This document shows positions 1 through 11,130 of a stretch of 64,000 nucleotides of DNA, piece after piece (positions within the stretch are counted from its first letter, which is position 1; every line of letters begins with the position of its first letter). The notes under the pieces are model-generated. The model saw only the letters and a list, made by a program, of their open reading frames with translations, was not told where the DNA came from and made no database searches. This DNA comes from Andrena cerasifolii (lineage: Eukaryota > Arthropoda > Insecta > Hymenoptera > Andrenidae): the NCBI RefSeq assembly GCF_050908995.1, contig NC_135118.1:5394001-5458000 (forward strand), in the 5' to 3' direction. The translations under genes and the position numbers were made by a program.

Positions 1-156
1 ATCGAAAAATAGCAGAATCTTCAGGGGTTAATTTCACTACCTTAGTATGATTTTGGGCAGCGAAACAAAAATTACGTTGTAATCAGGAGAAAATTCTTTA
101 CATATCCACAAAGGTTTAAGAATTTTTTGAATTTTTGGTTTGGGGAACTTGCCTTG
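1..156. mobile_element. Right end of palindromic MITE (family A), cut by window edge
   Basis: This is the terminal third of a repeat found complete at 10470-10901 and 32254-32685. The ending GCCTTG followed by TCA matches the ending CCCTTG plus TCA of the 10.9-kb copy. The shared inner marks are the blocks around AGGGGTTAATTTCAC and TTGGGCAGC. It holds no reading frame of its own. The 3-bp TCA or TTA flanks suggest a PIF/Harbinger-like TNA duplication, which is an inference. Confidence 0.75.
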
Positions 157-1389
157 TCAGTACAATAAAAGAGAGACTATACATAAGTAACTGTGTAAAG
201 CAAACGTTTTGGAAATGTTTGTGGAAGAGGGGAGAAGGTGTGTTACTTTCATGACGCCGTTACGTTTGTCCCCGCTCTCTCCTATTACTATTAACACATT
301 TTCCAATAAATTGTTTTTCTTAACGTTGGTGCTTATAGTGATTTCTAGAAGGTCTCTTCAATTACAGAAAAATCCCCCTGCACTAAATTCTAAATTCCGG
401 TATTTATAAATCAACGCCACCCGAATAGCCCCGCATTCCACTTAATGTTTATACATTATCCACCCATTAAAACTTCCTTATCCCTTAGTTCGAAAGGCAT
501 CGCAGGAGACTTAAACGGCCACTTTCTGCGCGCGACCGATTAAATGGCACGCAGAGGGAATGGCACGTTAGCACCCTCGAGGAGAAAAACGGACAATCAT
601 CGAAGATGGGACGAAGACCGTGAGATGAGTATCTGGGAGAAAGGTGGTGCTCGAAGTAGAAGCTCCGACAATTTTGTAAGTGAGTCGTAACCGGGATTTT
701 GAGCATGAGCGAGATGTCGAGCAAGTATGTTACGCGAGGGTAGGAGCAGTCGCATTTTCGGCGAGTGGTTTTGAGCCCCCACCGCATTTACAACCCCTCC
801 GTTGGCTGTTGCATGGCGATGTACTAAGTAAGTTTGATAAAAAAAAATGTCCTGAGAATTTGATTCCCTTCTCGAACCTAGCGTCAACACGTACTTTGCA
901 TCAATATTATATGGCAGCAGATACGTGGGGCCGCCATTGGTTATAGTTGCGTCCACTCCACACTGATTGGTAGTAAACGATTAGTCTTCAAAACAGGGAT
1001 CGAAAGAGAAAAGTTTTAAATTTTATTTAAAACATGGACTGTGGAACTTTTTTTAAAAAAAAAAAAAAAACGTTCTCATATGATATGTTCCGATGAGTAC
1101 AGATAAAGGAAACTTCTTGAAAATAAGTTTCATTTGAAGCAAGAATTTTACTTTGAATAGAACTTATAAAATATAGAAATAAAACTTTTCTGTAACAGGA
1201 ACAAATATTTTGTTCGTCAGTATTAAAAAAGTTTTTCATTAATTATTACAGTTAAATTGGTATTCTGAATATGTTATTTATTTGTATCATTTACGTAGGT
1301 AATTCGCAGTTCAAAGTTTGTTCGTGGTTCTCTTTGAAATTAACAATTAGGAAAGCAAATATAAAAAGAGAATTTGAAAATTACCTGTG
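157..1389. other. Gene-free spacer
   Basis: Open frames at 485-956 overlap on both strands and have no coding signature or splice context, so I do not call them. The stretch holds an A-run near 1056-1070 and a GC-richer block at 480-950 that looks single-copy. I see no transposon ends here. Confidence 0.5.
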
Positions 1390-1393
1390 ATAA

Positions 1394-1759
1394 CCCTTCG
1401 TGGTCACACGGGGTGTATTGTACCCCAAGAATAATTTTCGAGTTAAAATGTCGTGCCTTTACCACTTGCAAAGGGGATTTATCGCAAGAAAAAAAAAATA
1501 AAAAAAAATTTAAAAATCGTATTTTTCCCACAACCGTGGAAAATCGCCCATTTTCAACTACTAATTTTATCATATCAAAATTTATATTTCTAGAAAAAGA
1601 CTATTAGACCATGATTGTATAACTATTACGAACGTACAATTATCACTGAAAAGTTAAAAGATTCAGAAATACGAAAATGGTAACTTAAAAAATGACGCAG
1701 GGGTACAGTGAACCCCGTGTGACCAACTTGTGATTATAAGAAGATGTGACCACGAAGGG
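1394..1759. mobile_element. piggyBac-type MITE, copy 1
   Basis: The 366-bp element has inverted ends CCCTTCGTGGTCACACGGGG at the left and, on the opposite strand at the right, CCCTTCGTGGTCACATC. The right flank is TTAA (1760-1763) and the left flank is the decayed ATAA (1390-1393). TTAA duplication with CCC-starting ends is the hallmark of piggyBac transposition. The subterminal motif ACGGGGT occurs at both ends. The open frames on both strands (1340-1607) follow from the palindrome and are not genes. A second copy lies at 7078-7409. Confidence 0.8.
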
Positions 1760-1763
1760 TTAA

Positions 1764-2199
1764 TAAAACTATGAATTACTTATGTTATGATTTTCATACC
1801 TTTTATTAAAAAAAAACTAGTACCTAGTAGTTTGGTACTTTACTTTATCTTATGAAACCTTTTTTAATAAACGTTCTAAAATAACTTGTCTCTATGCAAT
1901 TTTTATTTTGCAGATTCTAAAATATCTGTTCCACGAAAACACGCATTAAAACAGTTCCTGAGGGTAAAATTTCTTTCGATAAAAATTCCACAAAAACAGA
2001 TATTTTCTTAAACGAAACTTCTAAGTTCCAACAGAATGCTTTTCAAAAAACGAAAGATACCTGTTTATTTCAACCCCTGGTTCAAAGTTATTTAATTCTG
2101 CTAACAACATCTGTCGCTATAGGGGGCAAGCTTTAGGAAATAAAGAACTGACTATAGGAATCAAAATTTAATGTAAACTCTTTGTTCTTCCACTTGTCC
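1764..2199. other. AT-rich spacer
   Basis: I see nothing supportable here: poly-A and poly-T runs and no inverted ends. Confidence 0.5.
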
Positions 2200-2396
2200 C
2201 AGAGTTGGGCATTACCTAAATAAAAAAATATTTAAGTAACGAATCAAATAAAAGTTACTCTAACTTTAGATTATTTGACGAATAAAGTGAATTTGTTTAA
2301 CCCGGGTCAACTTTATTAGACACACGACGAATAATTTTTTTTAACTTTTATTCGTTGCTCGAAATTTTATTTAATTAAAAAAATTTTCCATCTCTG
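2200..2396. mobile_element. hAT-like relic (CAGAGTTGGGCATTA family)
   Basis: It starts CAGAGTTGGGCATTAC and runs through a block of ATTATTTGACGAATAAAGT-type sequence that recurs at 61531-61770. The possible right end CCATCTCTG (2388-2396) would pair with the start. The 8-bp flanks ACTTGTCC and ACTTACTC match at only 5 positions, so the boundary is uncertain. The related 24393-24870 element shows a clearer 8-bp duplication. Confidence 0.55.
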
Positions 2397-3566
2397 ACTT
2401 ACTCCATTATAAGAGTAACTAACAAATATTATAGAGACGGTCTTGAAAATATAATAGGTTTGAAAATCTGGAAAATATTTGGACTTGAAAACCTTAACAC
2501 TTATTAGCGATACATACTGTAACGATACCAAAGAATTTGCTCGCGTTTGTCTTAGAAGTTTGTCTAGAAATACAATCACATTAAAATAAAATAAAACAAA
2601 GCAAAAAGCAAGCACGAAATATTTAAAAATTATCAAGATTTCCAAACTTTTTAAGACATTCGATTCTTCGTATAATTTGAAAGATTATACAAGACTGCAA
2701 AACACGAGATTCTTGCAAAAGGTTTTGGGATCTCTCGAGTTTGGAGATTTAGTTTTTGTGAATCCCATCGCTACCTATGGCTCTCACCCTTCGTAATTAG
2801 CATACATCGATGGACAAGTTATCTTAATTACTTAGCCTGTGTTAACTTTGTAGACGAACGCTCAGATACTATTTGGCAAAGTAAACCTAAACGCTGAACA
2901 GTTCAAGACCACTTAGGCTATAACACTAACAACTAAAGAGAACTGACGGTGGACACTCACCCGTGCATGTTGCGGAAAGACAAATCACCAGCAGCGCAAT
3001 AAGCTTCTTAGGAAACCTGAAAGCAAATTGGAACGTGCTGATTATTAACCTGAGTCTTGTCGGTGACAGGAAATGAATAAGAACTAGAGAGGGTTCCCGA
3101 AGAATAATCCTTGCCCTATTTAAAGTTTAATTGAGTGGGTGCTTTGAAATGCTCTTTAGGGTCAGCACCCCAAACTTATCATACTCTGATGAAATACCAA
3201 AACAACGGAGACTACGGTGCGATATAATTTTTCAAATTTTACGGTGGTTTTTATTAATTAGACATTAGACAATTAAAGTCTCACTGCCGTGACAGAGCAG
3301 TAACGCATTGGTGAAAATTCAATACACTATATTATATTAACACTTTGAAATTTATTGACTTTAGGAAAATACTTTCGATGCTTTCCAAAAAATATCGTCG
3401 CGAAAATACACGAAAACTGTACAGAGGATGCAAATTCACTTTTCCAGAATTCCACACTAATTTGTTGTGTAAACCTCAATAATTTTTTGCGTCGGAACGA
3501 TACTTTTGCGACACATGTTTTTTTCTTCCAACTGAGCAGAGCGCGTTGATGTAAATAAGTTCAAAA
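2397..3566. other. Gene-free spacer
   Basis: The sequence is low-complexity to single-copy. Short frames at 2367-2645 and 3355-3549 lack an ATG or any recognisable motif. No paired ends were seen. Confidence 0.45.
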
Positions 3567-3685
3567 TTAATTTTCAATGTTATAAACAATATTGCGGCAA
3601 GCCTGTATTAGAAATGTCCACTAGAGGTGCAGTTTCATTCCTGAAACCAGTGACCACAACTTTTTGTACACCCTGTACATTGGAA
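3567..3685 (+). repeat. Dispersed repeat B, ends in CACCCTGTACAT
   Basis: This segment (AATTTTCAATGTTATAAACA, then about 60 bp, then TTTTTGTACACCCTGTACAT) is matched on the opposite strand at 34454-34575. The ACACCCTGTAYA terminus also appears alone near 22048, 25932 and 34698. Insect genomes carry many transposon ends of this look, but the class cannot be assigned from these fragments. Confidence 0.6.
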
Positions 3686-4695
3686 TTCATTGAATACCAA
3701 TGATACCATAATGGTATCGCTGGAATATAAAAATTAATTCGTTACAAATTTTCATGCGTAAAAAATGAAAGAATTTAACGATCAAAATACACAAACAATT
3801 ACCATTAATTTACACGTTAGGAAATACTACCTATTTTCACGAAATGAAAAACAGTTTCACCTATCCGTAAAATTAAGAATCAAGTCTTATAAAAGTCTCT
3901 TAAGATGCCACGTGTACCTCGCTCAAACGTGACGCACCCTAATATCTGTTAACATTAGGTTTATGGAATCCGTTAATTGACGGATCGGCTAATTGCATAA
4001 ATATTTGCTTCATTCGTAAAATTGTTACTCCAGTAATAAATACAACAGTAATAGAAAAGTCCCTACTAAGTAGAAATAATAATATGTCGGGTATATATTT
4101 ACTGCTCCGGATCCGATATTTCAAATGATATATGACTTCAGTATTTATTACTGCTTTGTCGATAAGCACGAGAATAAAGAACGATCTTCAGTAGCTAAGT
4201 TGCAATCGCAGTGTCAGAACATTTTGTAAAGATACATTAGGGTGTTTCATATTATAGGGGTCAAATTAAAATATTGATGGTTTTATTATAAGAATAAGAT
4301 ACAAAACATAGGAAATAAGACATTATATTATATGCGCTTTTCTCGCGCCGCTTAGCACGTGGCTCAACACTCTTAGAGACTCACTCGCATGGAGAAGGAA
4401 AGAACAAAGGAACGCACGGAGTCTACATTGAGGCGGGAACGAACGCTGATTTGAAACTTCTATTCACAACAAATATTACATTTTTTTTTAATATATTAAT
4501 ATAGAAAGAGTATCTGACAAATTTTAGGAAGATTGAGTAATATTTAGAGGTTGCACACTTTGCACACTAAATAATAAGTATTATTAGTGGGCTAAGGAAA
4601 CACGATTTCCAATGATAATTATTTTCATTCTCAAGTAAGTCCTTAAAAAAGAAACTAAACTTCAAAGAAGACTTAGACTTAAATAAATTTACATT
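3686..4695. other. AT-rich spacer
   Basis: No gene or repeat pair was recognised. A GC-richer patch sits at 4330-4450. Frame 3939-4169 (minus strand) has no family resemblance. Confidence 0.4.
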
Positions 4696-4722
4696 TTATT
4701 ATTATTATTATTATTATTATTC
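4696..4722. repeat. (TTA)n microsatellite
   Basis: It is about nine uninterrupted trinucleotide copies. A longer relative lies at 53127-53176. Confidence 0.9.
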
Positions 4723-4784
4723 ACACCTATAAAAATTCTGTACCTTATTATTTTACCCACATTTTTAAAACCTGCAAAAGCGAA

Positions 4785-4875
4785 AATATGTAACACGCTA
4801 ATATCTCAAAACATGTAATGGATATTAACATCAATTTGAGATATATGATAAACAATGACACTTGGAATACACACA
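4785..4875 (+). repeat. Fragment of the pogo-like GGTAGACCGGGG repeat family
   Basis: CTAATATCTCAAAACATGTA followed by ATGGATATTAA and ACAATGACACTTGGAA is matched in reverse complement at 9108-9190, just inside a CCCCGGTCTACCCTA terminus. The copy here has lost its terminus. Confidence 0.55.
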
Positions 4876-5155
4876 TCCAGGTCCTAGCAGCATAGATACG
4901 CAATAGACATGGATAGTAAACAAAATAACTTTTCGATACCTACCCTAAAGTAACCTTTTCTTACTGATTTATGATGGTAATGTAAACACTCCCTTTGCAA
5001 GTATGTGCTTTTTTTTTAATCTGTAATTTGACCCTTTTTAAGTAATACTGATCGTAGGGCCCCGGGTTTGTGCTGATCTTCCCTTTAACACAGTCCTGCA
5101 AGAGGTAGTAGGGGGGTACGTTTGGCGGCCCGTACCCAGCAGGGTGTCGGTTAAA

Positions 5156-5298
5156 GGTCCAAACACACTTGTCAGTTCCGTGTTAGTACCGTTCCGTCGT
5201 GCCAGTGGTAATGAGAAGAGACCCTCTACGTCCCTCTTCTTCTTACCACTGGCACGCCGGAACGGTACTGACGCGGAACTGACAAGTGTGTTTAGACC
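5156..5298. repeat. 65-bp-arm hairpin
   Basis: Arms at 5156-5220 and 5234-5298 are complementary with about six mismatches (core CAAACACACTTGTCAGTTCC against its complement) and are separated by only 13 nt. TTAA stands at 5151-5154 and again at 5299-5302, so it may be a very small piggyBac-class MITE. A transcribed hairpin (miRNA- or hpRNA-like) is an alternative, though the stem is longer than most miRNA precursors. Confidence 0.75.
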
Positions 5299-5910
5299 TT
5301 AAGACCCCGCTGAGTGACCTCACACCTAAGTCACTATAGCTCGTAACAGTACACACGAACTGTCCGCAAAACCTAGTGTTACTCCAATTAATTTGTACAA
5401 GGATAAATGAGCGAACATCCGATCGCCGAACGTTTCGCAAGAGAGATTCTACAGGTGCGGGTGATTAATGAAAAATCGCTAATTATCTGGAATCACGAGC
5501 AGAACACAGGAAATTGGAGGTGTAGCACGTGCTCCATCCAACTTGGACCCCTCAAACGGAACTAAATGTCAATCCACTCAGAGGAAATGGCCCGCACAAT
5601 GGCAGATTAATTAAGTAACGTTGCCGTGAGCATGAGGAAGCTTCGTTCGCGCGTCGCGCATAATCACGTCGACGATGATGCAGCTGATGAAACGCATGCA
5701 TAACAAAGCGGGTAAAATATCGGAGTATCGGAAGATAATTTTGATATCAGAACGATTTTATTCCTGACGTTGTGTCTACCACTCTCTTCGTCGCGCTGCA
5801 TGCAACACATATGTAGGTGTAGATTGTAGACACTAACGGTGGGATTGATACAATAAATTCTATCTCCTGGCTTTCAAGCAATTTGATGAGAAATCATATT
5901 TATTACGCGT
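5299..5910. other. Gene-free spacer
   Basis: Mixed-composition DNA with CpG-containing stretches (5630-5680). No coding frame or element ends were supported. Confidence 0.4.
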
Positions 5911-6806
5911 TAAGGTCGGTTCATACAGCTACCGAGCCGGGCCGTCCGTGCCGTGTCGAGCCTGTATGGCAGGGGTGTCGAACTAGCGGCTCACGAGCCG
6001 CAGTGGCTCCTTCTCCTCTTCGCCTGCTCCGTAGAGCCGTAGGAGAACGGCCCCCTCCATACCTACTTCGCTCTGATGAATGTCTGCTCCGGGTGCTGGG
6101 TTAGCTCTGGGTTAGTCAGGTCTCTCCCTGCCGGGTCTCGTGCAACGCCTGGAGAAAAATAAGTGGGGGAACCGGCTGACCGGGGCCCGACTCGTGCGGC
6201 TCTCGGAGTGGGGAAGTTCGACACCCTGGCTCTATGGTAAGCTTATGGAGGCGAGGAGCCACCGAGCTCGGTGGGAACTCGGAGGGTCCTCGTTGCCCGC
6301 TGGGCCCGGGCCCAGTGGCGGCGCTCGTTGAGACGACGGGCCGGACGGGCCGAGTCCGTGCCCTGTCGAAGTGCAACGTTGCTGGATTTTATGCTCCCAA
6401 CACGTAGGGTAAATCCTGGAGACGCGGTCGACCTAATATAAAATGGCTATTAAAACTAATATAGATGTGACTTATTTTATCAGAACAAACCTATATGTGC
6501 AGAAGTAATATCTATGTTAGTTTATCAGAACAAACCTATATGTTCAGAAGTTATATCTATATTAGTTTTAATAGCCATTTTATATTAGGTCGACAGTGTC
6601 TCCGGAATTTACCCTACCTGCTGGGAGCATAAAATCCAGTAACGTTGCACTTCGAGGGCACGAACTCGGCCCGTCCGGTCCATCGTCTCAACGAGCGCGG
6701 CCACTGGGCCCGGGCCCAGCGAGCAACGAGGAGCTGCCGAGTTCCCACCATAGAGGCTCGGCACGGCACGGGCAGCCCGGCTCGGTGGCTGTATAAACCG
6801 ACTTTT
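5911..6806. mobile_element. Large CpG-rich foldback element
   Basis: Arms at 5911-6466 and 6555-6806 are inverted copies: CAGCTACCGAGCCGGGC at the left pairs with GCCCGGCTCGGTGGCTG at the right, and the similarity runs through CAACGTT, GGATTTTATGCTCCC and GTCGACCTAATATAAAATGG to the centre. The left arm is longer because it carries a 260-bp hAT MITE (5970-6229) and a 34-bp insertion near 6240. The centre contains a direct repeat TTATCAGAACAAACCTATAT. No transposase is present. Overlapping frames on both strands (6116-6904) are products of GC-rich palindromic DNA. The superfamily is not assigned. Confidence 0.75.
5970..6229 (+). mobile_element. hAT MITE, family C copy 1 (nested)
   Basis: It starts CAGGGGTGTCGAACTAGCGG and ends GTTCGACACCCTGG. 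The flanking 8-mers CTGTATGG (5962-5969) and CTCTATGG (6230-6237) form a hAT-length duplication with one mismatch. The other arm of the host foldback reads CCTCTATGGTGGG without interruption, which gives the empty site. It is similar along its length to the inverted copy at 37937-38178, but has a short insertion near 6105-6120. Confidence 0.85.
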
Positions 6807-6817
6807 AGCCTGTAAAA

Positions 6818-7050
6818 CAGGCCTGTCAAGGGATTTGTTCGCACGAGCAGCCGCGACAAGCCGCAAGTTGCTCTTCGCTCTCGGAGGCACCGAGTCAGGC
6901 CCAAGAGCGAAAGGTCTTTCTGGTGGGGGAATCTGTGAACGCCACTATCCCCACTCTTTTACGGCTGCCGCGCTAGCCGTCGCTCTTGCCATCGCTCGCA
7001 ACCACCCGCGGCTTCTCTTCGAGGGCAAGAGCAAAAGTTCGACAGGCCTG
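6818..7050. mobile_element. Short hAT-like element
   Basis: The ends CAGGCCTGTC and GACAGGCCTG are exact inverted partners. The flanks CTGTAAAA (6810-6817) and TTGTAAAG (7051-7058) match at 6 of 8 positions. It abuts the foldback element. The interior is GC-rich and shares the short motif GTGGGGATAG-type sequence with 16800-17050 and 37560-37590. No transposase remains. Confidence 0.55.
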
Positions 7051-7077
7051 TTGTAAAGAAACAAATTACACAATTAA

Positions 7078-7409
7078 CCCTCCGTGGTCACAGCTTATAA
7101 TCACAAATTTGTCACAAGAAATTCACTACACCCCAACGTAATTTTTGAGTTACTACTTTCGTATTTTTGAATCTATTAATTTTTGAGTGATAATTGTACA
7201 TTAGTAATACTCGTACAATCACGCTCTAATAGTCTTTTTCTAGAAATGTAGATTTTGATATGTTGAAATTTGTATTTGAAAAAATAGTTGTGGACAAAGG
7301 CGAATTTTTCCTTTTGTTAAGATTCGCCAAATTTTTAAATTTTATTTTTGAAGTCTAAAAAATCAAATACATATCCTGGGGTGCGATACACCCCGTGCGA
7401 CCACGAAGG
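7078..7409. mobile_element. piggyBac-type MITE, copy 2 (inverted)
   Basis: Left end CCCTCCGTGGTCACAGC follows an intact TTAA (7074-7077). The right end reads CACCCCGTGCGACCACGAAGG. It is the reverse orientation of the 1394-1759 element. The right TTAA has decayed to ATTA. Confidence 0.8.
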
Positions 7410-7413
7410 ATTA

Positions 7414-8044
7414 TAAATATTGAATGTTGATTTTACTATTAAAAGCGAAATGCTGTTACACCTAACAGGTAGGTATGCGATAATCAAATACTTGTTCAGA
7501 AGAATTGAAAGATATTGAAGGAAAACACTTGGCATCGGTACCAAGTTGATTGATTTCTAACAAGGGGCGTTCGGTAGGTATCGCACGCTGATCTCGATGA
7601 AATCACCCCTTAAGGGAGAAACCACCTCTTTTATCTGAGCCACTCTTTTTATTTATACATATATAAATCCTCATTTACAAAAGATATCGGAAAATGCTTC
7701 AAACAAGAGTTTCGCTGTTTCTAAAGACCTGTAAATCGGCGGGAAAATATTACACCGTGTTCTTAAATGTTATTTGATCCATAAGAATGAATCTGTCTAT
7801 AATATTGACGTTAAATAATTGAAATAGACCAAACAATAATGATAGAAAATTTTTTACTTATCTGGTACGCGTATTTTTTACTTATAGGTCCTTGCTTGCA
7901 ACCACACAATACGCTATCGCGGACGCTATTAAAGTAGGCGACAGAGTGGCGTGATAAACTCACACGGAAAAAATAATTTAAAGTAGAACGCTCTTTTTAT
8001 TTTGAAGACAGAGCCGTCGGAACAACTTACCCCTGGAACTTTTA
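7414..8044. other. Gene-free spacer
   Basis: No element ends or credible exons. Frame 7335-7544 overlaps the MITE end and is a shadow. Confidence 0.4.
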
Positions 8045-8660
8045 GCCCCGGTCTCCTCTACACGGACGTCCGTCGCCGCAAACATACATCGCCTAATTTA
8101 ATTTATAGTACTTCAAACCGCAATTACGTTGCCGTACCATCGCCGCACGTTAAAAAATCGGATGTGTGCAGCGGGCCTAATCAACATGTGCATAAATCTG
8201 ATGTGAGAAACAAATTAACACCCCCTTTAGCGTGACAACGTTACTTCCCCTAAAAAGGACCAACGTTGATAATATAATAGCGTAAGTGGCGTTAATGCTC
8301 GCCATCGCAGTGACATGGACATGGTGGTATTACGGAGACAGGAGGCAATGTTTGCCATTAAATCGTACCATTAAAACCCTGTACTGGCGTGTCACGGACA
8401 GTATCCCTGAATTAGCTGACGTTGAACGTAACACTTACACTGGAGTCGTCGCGGTCGCCAAGAAGCACGAAAATGGCATCGCAGTTGTGGCAGAAATAAA
8501 ATACGTCTTGGCTGGTGCATTCTTCATCTGGTCAATCCTTACATTCAATATATTGCACCTATTTTTCTTTTGGTTTTCCTTGTGCTATGCTATAGGATTC
8601 CATGCAAACAAGACAATACGATTTAGCCGACAGTATCAGCAACTTTGGTACTTCTATTGA
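8002..8660 (+). other. Two adjacent unassigned open frames
   Basis: Frame 8002-8235 (77 codons) and frame 8286-8660 (124 codons, first ATG at 8295) lie 50 bp apart on the plus strand. The second has a hydrophobic run near its residues 75-100 (AGAFFIWSILTF then HLFFFWFSLCYAIGF), so a membrane segment is conceivable. The upstream frame spans a CCCCGGTCTCCTCTA repeat terminus (8045-8060), and no splice sites, promoter or family motif support a gene. Most likely chance frames. Confidence 0.15.
8045..8060 (-). repeat. GCCCCGGTCTCCTCTA terminus of pogo-like family
   Basis: It matches the terminus at 57481-57494. Two more lie at 9091-9105 and 9200-9215 in the same orientation. No opposing terminus lies nearby, so it is a solo end. 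Confidence 0.5.
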
Positions 8661-9090
8661 TGCTTTTAAGGGGACTAGGCAGTCGAGAAATCGATTTTTT
8701 TATTGCATTCGCCGAAAGTACTATCTTTTCTCAATAAAATGCCGCTTGGTTTATAGTAAAATTTATTTGAAACTTTAAATACGTTTTTCTCGAATATTTT
8801 TTCTCTTCATTTTTCCCTGATTGCGAGCGAATTGAGGTTCAAATCGACTTGGAAAAAATTACAGGATGTGTAGAACATGTGCTATTTCGGCGCAAACCTC
8901 TGATATGGTCTGTGAAAATTCGAGACTTTCATAAAAAAAAATAAGAAGTCACCGGATTTTTTTTATTTTAAGTATTGCTATTCGTCATTTATCAATAGTG
9001 AGGTTTTAATTATATTATAAATCTATTTCCAAACATTTTTATAGAAAGGGAAAAATTTTATTCGACTTCAAACTTTTTCCGCCCCACTTT

Positions 9091-9215
9091 GCCCCGGTCT
9101 CCCCTATTCCAAATGTCATTGTTCGTCATATATTGGTATTAATAATAAATTGGTATTAATATCTATTACATGTTTTGAGATATGAAGCGCGTTACTACCG
9201 CCCCCGGTCTACCCT
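9091..9215 (-). repeat. Two further pogo-like family termini
   Basis: GCCCCGGTCTCCCCTA (9091) and CCCCCGGTCTACCCTA (9200) flank a segment that is the reverse complement of 4785-4875. They are probably overlapping decayed ends of pogo-like non-autonomous copies. Confidence 0.55.
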
Positions 9216-9219
9216 ACTG

Positions 9220-10466
9220 CTGCAAGATGCGTTCGATAGATTTATCTTACAAACGTGTAGATGTAATTCAACAATACTCGGGGGAGTAATTCCTGTAGTC
9301 ACGGCAATAATAACAGTGGATACGAATATCCACGCGATAAGTTCAGTTTAAGGGAATAATTTACGTTAGAAGAACGGAATGTGTCCTTCTCAGTTAAGGT
9401 TAGTTGATATTCTTAAGAGATTTCTATTATTTAACTCCGTGAAATCGCAATCGTATCTTCGCGACCTTTTCTTCACCGATAATTTTAATGCGATATCCAT
9501 TTATTACCAATATATAAGCTTCTAATGCAATAGAACATATCCAAACACCGTTCAACCGAATATTCGATTATTCGAGACCTGAAGTGGGAGAAAGTAATCC
9601 CGTTGAAATCACGATTTTAAAATAAATATACCAACCAGCCGTTCAAAAAGATTGGAAAAGCGGAATAGAAGCGATGTAACGTAATTTATTAACGAAGATT
9701 TAATTATTCTAGTTGTATACATGCGTATACGAATATCGTATAAGTACTCGCTCTTCCACCAAATCGAAATCGTTCGATTATTAAAAAAATTGATTGCTTC
9801 GGATAATCGAGTTTCTACAATATTTTCTTATATTGGAAACATTATTTCACGATACAACTCCTCTATTCCATTCAACGATAACAGTAGGTACTACTAGAAA
9901 ATCTTCGATTCACTGAAAATACGATCCAGTTTTGCACAGCAATTCGGTTAATGGACGTGTCTTTTAATTACTAGAACGAACAGAACTGTTACCATTTTCA
10001 ACGAGCAACGATATATATTCCTTACCATTCTGTCTACACAGTAGACCAGTATTGGTGAACATTAATCTTTACCCTTCGATATTTAACTCTATCGCTGCGC
10101 CCAGCGAGGACGTCGTTGCACTCCCCTTTTTTTCTAACAACTATCCGAACCGAACTGTATTCCGATGATGGATGATCTGCGGTCCCTTTGATCGTAGGAC
10201 GCGATAATACTTGGGCATCGCGAAATGGAGACACAGAATCGCCGCACTGAGCAGCGTTTACTGTCAAAACGCATCCCGAGGTCGATGCATTCCAATGGCA
10301 TCGGTGTGTGCATAGCATGCACCGCGGAACGTGACGCTTCTATCTCACAGCTAATGAAATTGGTAAATGACCGCCCGCCAATTACGCAACTTCGAATATT
10401 CTGCGAGTGTGTAGAGCTGCTGGAGAAATAGATTTTGAGTGCGGCAAAAGAAATTTGTCGTCATAC
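9220..10466. other. Gene-free spacer
   Basis: AT-rich with many TCGA/TTCGA words and no paired repeats. Frames at 10034-10431 lie on both strands without family features. Confidence 0.4.
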
Positions 10467-10469
10467 TCA

Positions 10470-10901
10470 CAAGGGAAGATCCCGAACCCGAATATTCAAA
10501 AAATTCTGAAACTTTGTGAATATGTAGGGAATTACCTCCTGATTACAACGCAATTTTTGTTTGTTGCTCAAATTCACTCGAAGGGGGTGTAAATTGACCC
10601 CTGAAAATAAGGTTACTTTCTGATTTTGTGTTATAAATCGTGAACTGTAAAATATTTTTTTACCAAATGCTAGATCTAATTAAAAGAAGTAACTTTTATC
10701 TTGAAACTTTTTTTCTATCTCTTATAGTTCGCAAGTTATAACACAAAATCGGAAAATAGCCGAATCTTTAGGGGTTAATTTCACCCCCTTCGAGTGAATT
10801 TGGGCAGCAAACAAAAATTGCGTTGTAATCAGAAGAAAATCCCCTACATATTCACAGAGTTTCAGAATTTTTGGAATTTTTGGATTCGGGATCTTCCCTT
10901 G
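10470..10901. mobile_element. Palindromic MITE family A, complete copy
   Basis: The 432-bp element begins CAAGGGAAGATCCCGAACC and ends with the inverted GGATTCGGGATCTTCCCTTG. Nearly its whole length is an inverted repeat: the inner pair GATTTTGTGTTATAAATCGT and AGTTATAACACAAAATCGG continues the symmetry. It is flanked by TCA on both sides (10467-10469, 10902-10904). The two arms also carry mirrored GGGGTGTAAATTGACCCC-type blocks. No coding capacity. Confidence 0.85.
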
Positions 10902-10902
10902 T

Positions 10903-11130
10903 CAGAGTTGGGCATTATTCGAATAATTTTAAGTAAAAAATTTAGAATAAAATGAAGTTAAGCGAGAATAACCAATAATTTTTTATTTTAATAAATTTTT
11001 AGACGAAAGCGGTCCCCTTGCCGCATGGCAGGTACCCCTCGGCCCGACCTGATGCTCGGGTTCCGGCCCACGCTTATTCCTGACGCTTATTCGCGACGGA
11101 GGTCCTTCGAATAACGAATAACGCTGCAGA
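10903..11130. mobile_element. Truncated hAT-like relic (CAGAGTTGGGCATTA family)
   Basis: It starts CAGAGTTGGGCATTATTCG immediately at the right end of the family A MITE and contains GAATAACGAATAACG as in the 24.8-kb copy. The block at 11000-11100 is GC-rich and not shared with the other copies. No right terminus was found. Confidence 0.5.
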
